Source: Caldifarciminota bacterium (GTDB lineage Bacteria; Hydrothermota; Tepidihabitantia; SM23-42). From it: a stretch of DNA of 39,344 bases. Position numbers and translations under genes: made by a program. Under the pieces are notes generated by a model. That model was not told where the DNA came from, did no database searches, and saw only the letters and a list, made by a program, of their open reading frames with translations. Numbering within the stretch: position 1 is the first letter of the stretch; each line of letters starts with the position of its first letter. The stretch spans positions 2,271,431 to 2,310,774 of the forward strand of contig CP070834.1 of the NCBI GenBank assembly GCA_020341755.1. Reading direction: 5' to 3'. Below are positions 25,170-33,735 of this stretch, one piece after another.

Positions 25170-25204
25170 AAGATTCTGATTGAACCTGGTATATCCAGAA
25201 TCTT
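25170..25204. repeat. 9-bp inverted repeat, possible operator
   Basis: AAGATTCTG (25170-25178) and CAGAATCTT (25196-25204), 17 bases apart, with a further CAGAAT at 25159-25164. It lies upstream of both divergent promoters. Confidence 0.4.
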
Positions 25205-25390
25205 AAACGCAAAAAATATGCCAACCAAAATGCTATTTTCTCCTCGAAATTCATGATAAATGTAATACTGCGTGAAGCACTATTATAAAAAAGTATAACA
25301 TCTCGTACAAAACCATTACAGCAGAAACCGGATTATATAGTCAATGAACAGCAGGGTATTTTCGGCACACTGACACTGCCCAGTAGTAGG

Positions 25391-25418
25391 TTGACATTAA
25401 AAATTGTTTGATTATAAT
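25391..25418 (+). promoter_or_regulatory. Consensus promoter of the DUF2723 unit
   Basis: TTGACA (25391-25396), 16-bp spacer, TATAAT (25413-25418), both perfect. Transcription should begin near 25425, leaving a leader of about 12 bases that holds an AGGAGG at 25427-25432. Confidence 0.85.
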
Positions 25419-25436
25419 TTATGTTCAGGAGGTTTG

Positions 25437-28151
25437 ATGAATTACAAGAAACTTGAAAAAATTCTCTTTTATGTATTACTCGTTGTGGTCAGTTTCGTAT
25501 ATTTATATACCGTAGCACCAACCTTGTCATTCTGGGATTGCGGCGAATTTATTGGCTCAGCATATACGCTCGCAGTACCGCACCCGCCGGGAACGCCCTT
25601 TTTTGTACTACTCGGAAGAGTCTGGCTCTTGTTCATGGGTCTCATGGCTGCCGTACTACCCATTACCAAAGAAGTTGCCTGGCATATGAATCTTCAAGGG
25701 TTGGGTTTCACAGTTCTTACCGTTCTCTTATTGTACAAAATGATGCTCAGGATCTTCCGGATGTTCCAACGGGAGACGAACGAAATCATACATATCTTGA
25801 TCGCGTTCGCATCCAGTCTGGCGACGGCATTTTTCTTCACGGTATGGCGGAATGCTATTGAAACCGAAGTGTATGCAGCTTCGACCTTTGTCTTTGTACT
25901 TATCACGTATCTCACGCTCATGTGGTATGAAAGCGTCAAACAGAATAATCCCCGGCATCATTATCTTTTGTTGATCTTTTATCTCATCTTTCTATCCTCA
26001 GGCATACACCTAACACCATTTTTGATCTTTATCCCGGTCTACGTATTCATCTTCGTGGTCGAGCGCCGGTATGTCCGGGATGCCTATATCTGGCTGCTCG
26101 GCGTGTTCCAGGTTCTTATCTTTGCGGTCAGCTTTTTATTACCGGAAGGCTGGTACAAGGTCGGCCTGGTCATCGGCGGGCTGCTCCTGGTGACGGCGCT
26201 TTTCTTGCCGCTGTACGACCCGCGTCGCTTCCACAACTGGCGTTTTTTCTGGGCGGGCGTCGTCCTGGTTCTGGTCGGTTTATCGGCCGAGCTATACCTG
26301 CCGATCCGCGCCCAGAAGTTGACCGAACTATACAAGGATGATGCAGTGCGCGAGCAGTATCTCGCCGGCGAGAATATCGCGCCCAGGATCAATGAATGTG
26401 ACCCCGGTGAGGATTTCAGTTTCGGCGCATTGTTCGATTATCGTTCGGCATACAATAATGTTTTGCACCGGGGTCAGTACGGACCGACCTCGTTGGTACC
26501 GCGCAAGACCCAGTACGAGACCGGGTTCAATCTGATTACCGGTGTGTACTGGCAGATGGATTTGTTCGTACGGTACATGTCGTGGCAGCCTATCCCCGAG
26601 ACCATGCATCCGCTCCTGCGCGGAATTGTGCTGGCGCTATTCTATATGCTCGGGCTCGGCGGTCTCGTCATGTTGTACAGCAGGGAAAAACGATTGTTCT
26701 TGCTGATGCTCATGATCATGTTCATGCTGAGCTTTGCCATGGTCGGGTATCTGAACCTCAGATTCTCAACGAGCGATACAAATCCGAACCATCAGCCGCG
26801 CGAGGTCCGGGAACGCGATTATTTCTTCCATACTGGTCATGTCTATTTCGGTTTTCTTATCGGTTTTGGCGCCCTCGGACTTATTGAAGCCGTGCGCAGG
26901 GATACCAAAGGCAACCGCTACATACAAACCGGGGTCGTGAGCGGCTTCATGCTCTTCTCGCTCGTACCCTTGTTGACTAACATCTATGTAAATAACCGTT
27001 TCGGTGATTTCATACCCAAGGACTACGGTTACAATATGCTCGTTTCATGCGACGACGGCTCGGTCGTGTTCACCAACGGTGACAATGATACATTTCCTCT
27101 GTGGTTTGCCCAGGAGGTGCTGGGGTTCAAGCGCAAAGTCATCATCGCAAATCTTTCCCTCATCAATACCAACTGGTATATCAAACAACTCAGGGATTGG
27201 GGCGCACCTATCAGTTTTAGTGATTACGTCATCAACCGACTCCAGCCGTTCATGACTCCTGACCGCCGCATCGTCTACGTCAAGGATATTATGATCAGGA
27301 ATATCATTGCCACTAATGCTGGTATTCGACTGAGCGAAGAAGATTACCTGATCTCTCAAGAGGAATTCGCCAAGCGTCACCTTCCGGGGTACAAGGGTGA
27401 ACGACCCATATACTTCGCCTCAACCGTTTCCCGAGAGAACTTCTCCGGTTTTGCTCCGTACTGTAAACTCGAAGGATTGGTTTATCGGGTGACCGGTGAC
27501 AGTATTGACCCGACCTTGAACGTCGATGTCCGAAAAACAGAAAATTTCTTCTATAAGACATACCGCTACACCGGTATATTCGAACCCGAGAAGCAGAAGA
27601 TACTCTCGAACATTCTTACAAATTTTGAGCAGCGCAAACAGGCCGGGGAGTTCTACGATTATGCCCTGCAAAAAGACGAGAATACCCACCGCCTGTACAG
27701 CAATTACGCTGCCGGATTGCATCAGCTCGGCGTCGTGTTGAAAAACCGGGGTGACATCATGGGCACGATACGGGCGTGGCGTTTTGCCCTGCTGTTCGAC
27801 CCACATCCGCGCTATTTCTTTGACTACAATCTCGGGCTGCTGTATGCACAGCTCGGCATCCCTGACAGCGCTGATCATTATTTCTCACAGATAGACATGG
27901 AAGACGCCGGGCTCATGATACAGATCGGTTCGGTATACCGCATGATGGGGCAGACCGCACAGGCGATCGAATATTTTCAGCGTGGTCTCCGGCTGAACCC
28001 GCGCATACCACAGGCATATTTCGGACTGTATGCTACGTATCTCGATATGAACGATACTGCATCAGCCGCCCGGATTCTGCAGGATTGGATAACCATGAAC
28101 CCGCACGACACCAGTGCGGTCAATATGCTGCGGGAACTCAATCTACCATGA
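25437..28151 (+). CDS. DUF2723 polytopic membrane protein (GT-C-like) with C-terminal TPR region
   Basis: 904 residues from the ATG at 25437, four bases after AGGAGG. The N-terminal DUF2723 signature is APTLSFWDCGEFIGSAYTLAVPHPPGTPFF; the acidic residues in this first loop resemble the catalytic site of GT-C glycosyltransferases. About ten membrane helices occupy residues 1-510. A soluble domain (~520-700) and TPR-like repeats (~740-900, for example QIGSVYRMMGQTAQAIEYFQRGLRLNP) follow. The family is thought to transfer sugars from lipid carriers to exported substrates, but the substrate here is unknown. It overlaps the next gene by four bases. Confidence 0.88.
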   Translation: MNYKKLEKILFYVLLVVVSFVYLYTVAPTLSFWDCGEFIGSAYTLAVPHPPGTPFFVLLGRVWLLFMGLMAAVLPITKEVAWHMNLQGLGFTVLTVLLLYKMMLRIFRMFQRETNEIIHILIAFASSLATAFFFTVWRNAIETEVYAASTFVFVLITYLTLMWYESVKQNNPRHHYLLLIFYLIFLSSGIHLTPFLIFIPVYVFIFVVERRYVRDAYIWLLGVFQVLIFAVSFLLPEGWYKVGLVIGGLLLVTALFLPLYDPRRFHNWRFFWAGVVLVLVGLSAELYLPIRAQKLTELYKDDAVREQYLAGENIAPRINECDPGEDFSFGALFDYRSAYNNVLHRGQYGPTSLVPRKTQYETGFNLITGVYWQMDLFVRYMSWQPIPETMHPLLRGIVLALFYMLGLGGLVMLYSREKRLFLLMLMIMFMLSFAMVGYLNLRFSTSDTNPNHQPREVRERDYFFHTGHVYFGFLIGFGALGLIEAVRRDTKGNRYIQTGVVSGFMLFSLVPLLTNIYVNNRFGDFIPKDYGYNMLVSCDDGSVVFTNGDNDTFPLWFAQEVLGFKRKVIIANLSLINTNWYIKQLRDWGAPISFSDYVINRLQPFMTPDRRIVYVKDIMIRNIIATNAGIRLSEEDYLISQEEFAKRHLPGYKGERPIYFASTVSRENFSGFAPYCKLEGLVYRVTGDSIDPTLNVDVRKTENFFYKTYRYTGIFEPEKQKILSNILTNFEQRKQAGEFYDYALQKDENTHRLYSNYAAGLHQLGVVLKNRGDIMGTIRAWRFALLFDPHPRYFFDYNLGLLYAQLGIPDSADHYFSQIDMEDAGLMIQIGSVYRMMGQTAQAIEYFQRGLRLNPRIPQAYFGLYATYLDMNDTASAARILQDWITMNPHDTSAVNMLRELNLP

Positions 28152-29098
28152 AAGCGGTAGTTCTGTATTCCGGGGGGCTTGATTCTACAATCGCCCTGAA
28201 GATCGTCCAGGAGTGGGGTGTCGAGGTATATCCACTCTATGTATTCAATAAATTTCTGTCTGTGAAAATGCCGCCACAGGTCCCGGACCTTAAGGTCGTC
28301 GACGTCAGCAAAGAATTCATCGACATTGTCCGCAATCCTCATCACGGGTACGGCAAGAATCTCAATCCGTGCATTGATTGTCGTATCCTTATGCTGAAAC
28401 GGGCTAAAGAATATATGAAAAAGATCGATGCCGACTTCATAGTAACCGGCGAGGTGCTGGACCAGCGGCCGAAATCACAACACCTGGACCAGCTCATGTT
28501 GATCGATAAAGAAGCCGATGTTCAAGAACTTGTCGTGAGACCGCTCAGCGGCGCTCTTCTACCTGTCACCATTCCGGAAAGACAGGGATTAATAGACCGC
28601 AATCTATTACTGGCGATAAAAGGTCGTTCGCGCAGGCCCATGATGAGCCTTGCAGGGCAACTCAAGATCACTGATTTCACCTCACCGAGCGGCGGCTGTC
28701 TTCTCACCGATCCGGGGTTTTGTCGGCGGCTTGCCGACCTCATGCGGTACCAGGAAAAGATCGGCATCCGGGACATTGAACTGTTGAAATTGGGTCGTCA
28801 CTTCCGGCTCGATAAAGAAACCAAACTGATCGTCGGACGGAACGAGGCGGAAAACGAAACTATCGAAAAATTAATAACCGGTAGTGATTACTTCGTGTAT
28901 GTGCCGGACACCGGCAGTCCCAACGCAATGTTATTGGGAAATAAAAAGCATATAAAACTTGCCGCCAGCATAGTCGCACGTTACAGCGATAAAAAAGATG
29001 ATGAAAACGTTGAGGTCTATTACCGGCAAAAGAAAGCGGTTAAGAAAATACGCGTTCATCCATCAACCAATGAAGAACTGGCTGGGTGGAGACTGTAG
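28148..29098 (+). CDS. PP-loop ATPase, tRNA-thiolation-like (ThiI/MnmA superfamily)
   Basis: 316 residues from the ATG at 28148, overlapping the upstream TGA (ATGA). The PP-loop YSGGLDST (residues 7-14) is typical of enzymes that adenylate tRNA before sulphur transfer. Two cysteines in NPCIDCRILMLKRAKEYM and Cys in PSGGCLLTDP could carry sulphur, as in MnmA-type enzymes. It lacks the THUMP domain of classical ThiI. I cannot say which tRNA position is modified, and related proteins are often annotated loosely as ThiI. Stop is TAG. Confidence 0.8.
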   Translation: MKAVVLYSGGLDSTIALKIVQEWGVEVYPLYVFNKFLSVKMPPQVPDLKVVDVSKEFIDIVRNPHHGYGKNLNPCIDCRILMLKRAKEYMKKIDADFIVTGEVLDQRPKSQHLDQLMLIDKEADVQELVVRPLSGALLPVTIPERQGLIDRNLLLAIKGRSRRPMMSLAGQLKITDFTSPSGGCLLTDPGFCRRLADLMRYQEKIGIRDIELLKLGRHFRLDKETKLIVGRNEAENETIEKLITGSDYFVYVPDTGSPNAMLLGNKKHIKLAASIVARYSDKKDDENVEVYYRQKKAVKKIRVHPSTNEELAGWRL

Positions 29099-29100
29099 TC

Positions 29101-29592
29101 GTGGAGAAACTGTGGGCCCCCTGGCGTGTAGAATACATACGAAATCCCGGCACCGGGTGCTTTTTCTGCCAGGGATTGAAGATGAAAGATCATAAGAAGG
29201 CATTGATCGTTGAGAAGCATGCCCGGGCATTCTCACTTTTAAATCGCTATCCCTATAATAATGGTCATCTCATGGTTGCACCGGTCCGGCATGTTGGTAA
29301 TCTGGAACTGCTCGACGATGAGGAATTACTAACGATCCATAACCTGCTGCGGCGTGCCATGAAATCAATAACCATGACCATGCAGCCGCAGGGCTTCAAT
29401 ATCGGCATCAATCAGGGACGGATCGCCGGTGCCGGGGTTGTCGATCACATCCATATCCATCTGGTCCCGCGCTGGCAGGGAGACACCAACTTCATGCCCG
29501 TTCTGAGCGATACCAAGGTCGTCTCTGAATCACTCCTGGCAACATACGAAAAAATCAGGGACGGACTCCATCAGCTCGACCACCCTGCATGA
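29101..29592 (+). CDS. HIT family hydrolase / nucleotidyltransferase
   Basis: 163 residues from the GTG at 29101, two bases after the previous stop, with GGAG nine bases upstream. The N-terminus EKLWAPWRVEYI is the usual beginning of this HIT subfamily, which argues against the earlier in-frame GTG at 29086. The histidine triad is complete in HIHIHLVPRW (His116, 118, 120), and CFFC (Cys20, 23) is a probable zinc site. Members hydrolyse or phosphorolyse dinucleotides such as Ap4A or nucleoside phosphoramidates. The precise substrate cannot be read from sequence. Confidence 0.92.
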   Translation: MEKLWAPWRVEYIRNPGTGCFFCQGLKMKDHKKALIVEKHARAFSLLNRYPYNNGHLMVAPVRHVGNLELLDDEELLTIHNLLRRAMKSITMTMQPQGFNIGINQGRIAGAGVVDHIHIHLVPRWQGDTNFMPVLSDTKVVSESLLATYEKIRDGLHQLDHPA

Positions 29593-29671
29593 CAATCCCT
29601 GAACATTCACCGATAACTGATTGTCCGGCCAGGAAATTCGGACGTAGCGTTTTACCCGGCATATCCTCAGT

Positions 29672-31114
29672 ATGTGCGGAATAATTGGTATTATTAGCAA
29701 AGACCCGGCAATCAACAGTATTTATCCGGCGCTCATTGCCCTGCAGCACCGCGGTCAGGACGCAGCCGGAGCAGCGACGTACCAGAACGGCTTTCATGTC
29801 AAGAAGGGTATGGGTCTCGTAACGAATGTCTTCAGCCAGAAACATCTCCAGCGCATGCGGGGCTCGGTGGGCATCGGTCACGTACGGTATCCGACGGTCG
29901 GCAGTGGTGCTGCTGAAGACGCACAACCGTTCATAGCCACGACACCCTTTGGCATAGCCCTCGCCCACAACGGGAATATCGTTAATTACTTCCTGCTCAG
30001 GGAAAGACTCATCGAAAAAGAATTCCGCTATCTCGATTCCGCGTGCGATGCCGAGGTCATTCTCAATTTTCTTTCGATAGAACTCATGAAACGCCATCCC
30101 AGGGATTTTCAGCCGGATATGCTTTTCAAGGCTCTGCGGCGCGTGTATCACCAGTTGACCGGTAGTTATGCGGTCGTCGCGGTCATTGCGAACAAGGGAT
30201 TGCTCGCCTTTCGTGACAGCCGCGGCATAAAACCACTCGTGTTCGGCAGAAACACGCACTGTATGTGCTTTGCCTCAGAGAGCGTGGCGCTCGACCTCCT
30301 CGGATGCAGCGAAGTCGTTGATGTAGAACCAGGGCAGGCTTATTTCATCGATATGAAGAGCAGGGTGCATCATCACCAGATCGTTAAACCCGCACGGGGC
30401 TCCCGGGCAGCATGCATATTTGAATACGTGTATTTTGCCCGTCCCGATTCCATTATCGACGGGATCGGTGTGTATGAAGCACGCCTGAGGCTCGGCGCAG
30501 AACTCGGTGCAGAATGCGCCAGGCAGAATATTAAGCCGGATGTTGTAATACCGGTTCCGGACACTGCGCGTGGTTCGGCTCAGATAGTCGCAGAAAAACT
30601 CGGCGTCAAGTACCGTGAGGGGCTGATCAAAAACCGGTACATACACCGTACGTTCATCATGCCCACACAAGCCGAACGTATGGCAGCGGTACGTATCAAG
30701 CTCAATACCATCCGTTCCGAGATACGCGGTAAAAAAGTCCTTCTCGTCGATGACTCGATCGTCCGCGGTAATACTGCCCGGGAAATCATCCGTTTGGTAC
30801 GTGATACCGGCGCTTCTTCAATCCTGTACGCAGTCTATGCGCCTCCCCTGCGCTATCCCTGTGTGTATGGAATCGACATGCAGACCAGGGGTGAGTTCAT
30901 CGCCCGGGAAAAGTCGGTCGAGGCGATACAAAACGAGATCGGCGCAGATCGTCTGATCTATCAAACAGTAGAAGGGCTGGTCAGAGGGGTCAAGAAGGGA
31001 AAAATGGGATTCTGTACAGCCTGTTTTACCGGCGCCTATCCGACTGATGTTCCTCAACAGCTACTGGAACGGATCGAACAGGACCGCAGGTCCTGTACAC
31101 CATATACTCAATGA
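29672..31114 (+). CDS. purF: Amidophosphoribosyltransferase
   Basis: 480 residues, full length. It makes phosphoribosylamine from PRPP and glutamine, the first step of purine synthesis, in the cytoplasm. The N-terminal glutaminase begins MCGIIGI with Cys2 as nucleophile, so there is no propeptide. RGQDAAG, GHVRYPTVGSG and AHNGNIVN are conserved. The PRPP site is VLLVDDSIVRGNT. CIFEYVYFARPDS and CTACFTGAYPTDV hold cysteines of the [4Fe-4S] cluster found in the Bacillus-type enzyme. The ATG has no Shine-Dalgarno sequence. It follows the HIT gene by 79 bases, with no other purine gene nearby. Confidence 0.97.
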   Translation: MCGIIGIISKDPAINSIYPALIALQHRGQDAAGAATYQNGFHVKKGMGLVTNVFSQKHLQRMRGSVGIGHVRYPTVGSGAAEDAQPFIATTPFGIALAHNGNIVNYFLLRERLIEKEFRYLDSACDAEVILNFLSIELMKRHPRDFQPDMLFKALRRVYHQLTGSYAVVAVIANKGLLAFRDSRGIKPLVFGRNTHCMCFASESVALDLLGCSEVVDVEPGQAYFIDMKSRVHHHQIVKPARGSRAACIFEYVYFARPDSIIDGIGVYEARLRLGAELGAECARQNIKPDVVIPVPDTARGSAQIVAEKLGVKYREGLIKNRYIHRTFIMPTQAERMAAVRIKLNTIRSEIRGKKVLLVDDSIVRGNTAREIIRLVRDTGASSILYAVYAPPLRYPCVYGIDMQTRGEFIAREKSVEAIQNEIGADRLIYQTVEGLVRGVKKGKMGFCTACFTGAYPTDVPQQLLERIEQDRRSCTPYTQ

Positions 31115-31156
31115 TCCAGTAATCACAGCAGTACATTCATTTTTTTGTACGCTATC

Positions 31157-31184
31157 TTGACATCGTAGTTATTATGACTATATT
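31157..31184 (+). promoter_or_regulatory. Promoter of the small lipoprotein gene
   Basis: TTGACA (31157-31162), 16-bp spacer, TATATT (31179-31184). A leader of about 25 bases carries GAGGAGG before the ATG at 31215. Confidence 0.8.
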
Positions 31185-31214
31185 TTACTAATAGGTAGAA
31201 CTAGAGGAGGCACG

Positions 31215-31589
31215 ATGAAAAAGTATATAGCTTTGCTCTTTGCTGGACTCTTGATACTCGGGCTGGCATGCACAACTACGGCAAGCAGAGAGGTGACGAT
31301 CGAACTCACCAATCCGCATGATACTATCCCCGTGGCGTTCGATGGCCATTATCAGATTAATGACGAACCTGAGGAAGCCATGACCGGTGAGACACCGGCA
31401 GAGTACACCTTCGAGCTTGAAGAAGGAGATGAGGTCGATGGAATGGTGTACAAGAGCGACTCGACCAATTTCACCGACACGCTCCATTTCCAGGTGCTCT
31501 TTGACGGCGTGGAACAATCGAATCTTGCTGCAGATATCATCATCCCTACTGAACTAGGAGGGATCACGTTTTCTTTTGCCGTCCAGTAA
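31215..31589 (+). CDS. Small lipoprotein of unknown function
   Basis: 124 residues. A signal peptide ends in the lipobox LGLAC (Cys19), so the mature protein should be lipid-anchored. The rest is acidic and beta-rich (VTIELTNPHDTIPVAFDGHY, AEYTFELEEGDEVDG), reminiscent of a single PEGA- or Ig-like domain, but I recognise no family. The gene is isolated, with its own promoter, a strong ribosome site (GAGGAGG) and its own terminator, so it may be well expressed. Confidence 0.8.
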   Translation: MKKYIALLFAGLLILGLACTTTASREVTIELTNPHDTIPVAFDGHYQINDEPEEAMTGETPAEYTFELEEGDEVDGMVYKSDSTNFTDTLHFQVLFDGVEQSNLAADIIIPTELGGITFSFAVQ

Positions 31590-31604
31590 TTCGATTCTCT
31601 ACTT

Positions 31605-31638
31605 AAAGACCAAGTCTTCATGACTTGGTCTTTTTTTT
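31605..31638 (+). terminator. Rho-independent terminator of the lipoprotein gene
   Basis: A 12-bp stem (AAAGACCAAGTC / GACTTGGTCTTT) with loop TTCAT runs straight into a run of T residues ending at 31638. Confidence 0.95.
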
Positions 31639-31648
31639 GCCGGTCATA

Positions 31649-32386
31649 TCACACCTCTACCGTGGCATCCGTGTCAAAGGGATTGGTACGCATGGCGAGT
31701 GAAAAGAGATACGGGTAATTGGCTTTCAGGTGCAGCATATAGTCTAACCATTCAGCTACCAGTAGGCGGTACGCTCTCGTGATATCACCCGAAAGATGTT
31801 TGAGATCGGTCTGAGACGACGATGCCGGATCTTTTCTATGTGAAAGTTCGTCGGTGAGATGGAACACTGCCCAGAGCAGATTGGTGAAACTGTCATGTTC
31901 AAGCAGATTGGGATTAGCGAGCAGCCTGAGCAGGAAATCACGCTTGCCGACAAGGAATCCCTTGAGATCGACCAGCATGTCAGGTTCGGCATGGACCGTA
32001 TAGGAATGCTGTTTAAGTTCCCTTCCGATTATCTCGAACTGTCTCATCGTGAAATCCTTAGTCGAGGACAATCGTGATACCAACTGCTTCCTGTTTTCAT
32101 CCGTACGGGAAAATCGTACAAGAAGCTCGGTCCCGACCTCACTGAAAAAAGTCCCGATAACCATGTTCATCTTTTCCAGCATTGCACGTTTTTCGCGCTC
32201 GCCCAGCAAGCGATGAATTATCAGGGTCACCAGTAAAACCTCGATGAAGACGAATGCGATATCGCCTACCAAGTAGATCAGTATGTGATGCACGTCGCGG
32301 AAGAAGAGGTAGTGAATGATGTATACCGCTGCCGACAGCACGACCAATACGATGCCCAAAATGATCTGCCAGCTTATCCGTTTCAT
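31649..32386 (-). CDS. Two-helix membrane protein of unknown function
   Basis: 245 residues from the ATG at 32386, with AGGAAGG upstream. Two membrane helices (about 8-28 and 34-60) form an N-terminal hairpin. The remaining ~185 residues are cytoplasmic and predicted helical, with conserved-looking stretches (IGTFFSEVGTELLVRFS, FLLRLLANPNLLEHDSFTNLLWAVFHLTDEL, RAYRLLVAEWLDYMLHLK). I recognise no characterised domain. It is 63 bases behind glutamate dehydrogenase on the same strand and could share its transcript. Confidence 0.7.
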   Translation of the reverse strand: MKRISWQIILGIVLVVLSAAVYIIHYLFFRDVHHILIYLVGDIAFVFIEVLLVTLIIHRLLGEREKRAMLEKMNMVIGTFFSEVGTELLVRFSRTDENRKQLVSRLSSTKDFTMRQFEIIGRELKQHSYTVHAEPDMLVDLKGFLVGKRDFLLRLLANPNLLEHDSFTNLLWAVFHLTDELSHRKDPASSSQTDLKHLSGDITRAYRLLVAEWLDYMLHLKANYPYLFSLAMRTNPFDTDATVEV

Positions 32387-32449
32387 CAAAAGCCTTCCTG
32401 ATAGCAGGACAAAAGAACCTGATACAATTGCTTTCTATGTACCATCTTT

Positions 32450-33712
32450 CTATGGGAAAATACCGCGGTCCTTGTAGACCGTTTCCAAACGCTGCAGGGC
32501 AACAATGTATGCCGCCGTGCGCCAATCGGTTTTGTACTGCTTTGCGGTATCTCGCACGCGTCCGTATGCATTGACCAGCTTGCGAAGAAGTTTTTGATCG
32601 ACCTCTTCGAGTTCCCAGAACTCGCTTCGTTTATTCTGCAACCATTCGAAATAGCTCACGACGACACCGCCGGCATTACACAGGATATCGGGAAGCATGG
32701 CAATACCGTTCTTCTGGAGTATCGCATCACCGTCAGGGTCGGTCGGCCCGTTCGCGCCTTCGGCAACAAGCTTCACCTTAATGAGCGGTGCAGTTTCAGC
32801 AGTGATCTGGTTTTCCAATGCCGCGGGGATCAAGATATCTGCCTTCGTACCGAGAAGTTGCTTATGATCGATAGCATGTGCTTGCCCGAATCCTTTAACA
32901 CCGCCGCTTTTCTTTACATACTCACCCAGATCATCCGGGTCGATCCCCTTTTCATTAGCGATGGCACCGGTGACATCCTCAACGGCAACCATGATCGCCC
33001 CAAGCGGCTTAAGTAAATGTGAAGCCCAGTAACCCACATTACCGAATCCCTGCACCGTATAGGTCGCGCCCTTCAGATCGAATTTTTCATCTTTCGCCCA
33101 TTCCTGTATGGTGAACACAACACCCTGACCGGTTGCCTTTTCTCGGCCGAGACTACCACCTGCTTCGACCGGTTTGCCGGTCACTACATGGCTGCACGCC
33201 TGCCGCTCGTGTGCCGGCATCGTCGATAGATACGTATCGAGCATCCACGCCATGATCTGTGCATTGGTATTGACATCGGGTGCTGGAATGTCGTATTCAG
33301 GACCGATATTGCTGCCGAGTGCAAAGGTAAAACGGCGCGTAACGCGTTCGATCTCACCCTTACTGCATTTACATGGATCGAATTGAATTCCGCCCTTTGC
33401 GCCGCCAAACGGTATGTTCACGATAGCGGATTTCCATGTCATCCAGGTTGCAAGTGCCCGAACTTCATCGATATCAACAGCCTGATGATACCGGAGCCCA
33501 CCCTTGAACGGACCGAGCGCGTTGTTATGCTGAACGCGGTATACGGTAAACATCTGTATGCTGCCGTTGTCCATTTTTACCGGAAAATTAACAATGATCT
33601 CATTGTTCGTTTTGGATAGGATCTTTCTGATGTCGGGATTGAGCTGGAGTATGTCCGCTGCTTTGTCGAACTGCCTGCAGACATTCCCGTATACACTAGA
33701 TTTCTTCTCCAT
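32450..33712 (-). CDS. gdhA: Glutamate dehydrogenase
   Basis: 420 residues, the size of the hexameric GDH of the Clostridium/archaeal type, cytoplasmic. It interconverts glutamate and 2-oxoglutarate plus ammonia with NAD(P)H. The substrate site is visible in GPFKGGLRYH and GGAKGGI (catalytic lysine), with DIPAPDVNT, and the nucleotide-binding Rossmann motif in VQGFGNVGYWA. The coenzyme preference cannot be read with confidence. The ATG at 33712 has AGGAGG four bases upstream, which rules out the earlier in-frame start at 33727. It follows transketolase by 23 bases. Stop is TAG. Confidence 0.96.
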   Translation of the reverse strand: MEKKSSVYGNVCRQFDKAADILQLNPDIRKILSKTNNEIIVNFPVKMDNGSIQMFTVYRVQHNNALGPFKGGLRYHQAVDIDEVRALATWMTWKSAIVNIPFGGAKGGIQFDPCKCSKGEIERVTRRFTFALGSNIGPEYDIPAPDVNTNAQIMAWMLDTYLSTMPAHERQACSHVVTGKPVEAGGSLGREKATGQGVVFTIQEWAKDEKFDLKGATYTVQGFGNVGYWASHLLKPLGAIMVAVEDVTGAIANEKGIDPDDLGEYVKKSGGVKGFGQAHAIDHKQLLGTKADILIPAALENQITAETAPLIKVKLVAEGANGPTDPDGDAILQKNGIAMLPDILCNAGGVVVSYFEWLQNKRSEFWELEEVDQKLLRKLVNAYGRVRDTAKQYKTDWRTAAYIVALQRLETVYKDRGIFP

Positions 33713-33735
33713 ACATCCTCCTCTCACAACCTATA

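Larger units (their letters stand above)
25062..25436. other. AT-rich intergenic region between divergent units
   Basis: 375 bases without a gene. It holds the - strand promoter at 25088-25116, the + strand promoter at 25391-25418 and an inverted repeat (25170-25178 / 25196-25204). The middle part (about 25205-25390) is AT-rich, and I see nothing else in it. Confidence 0.8.
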
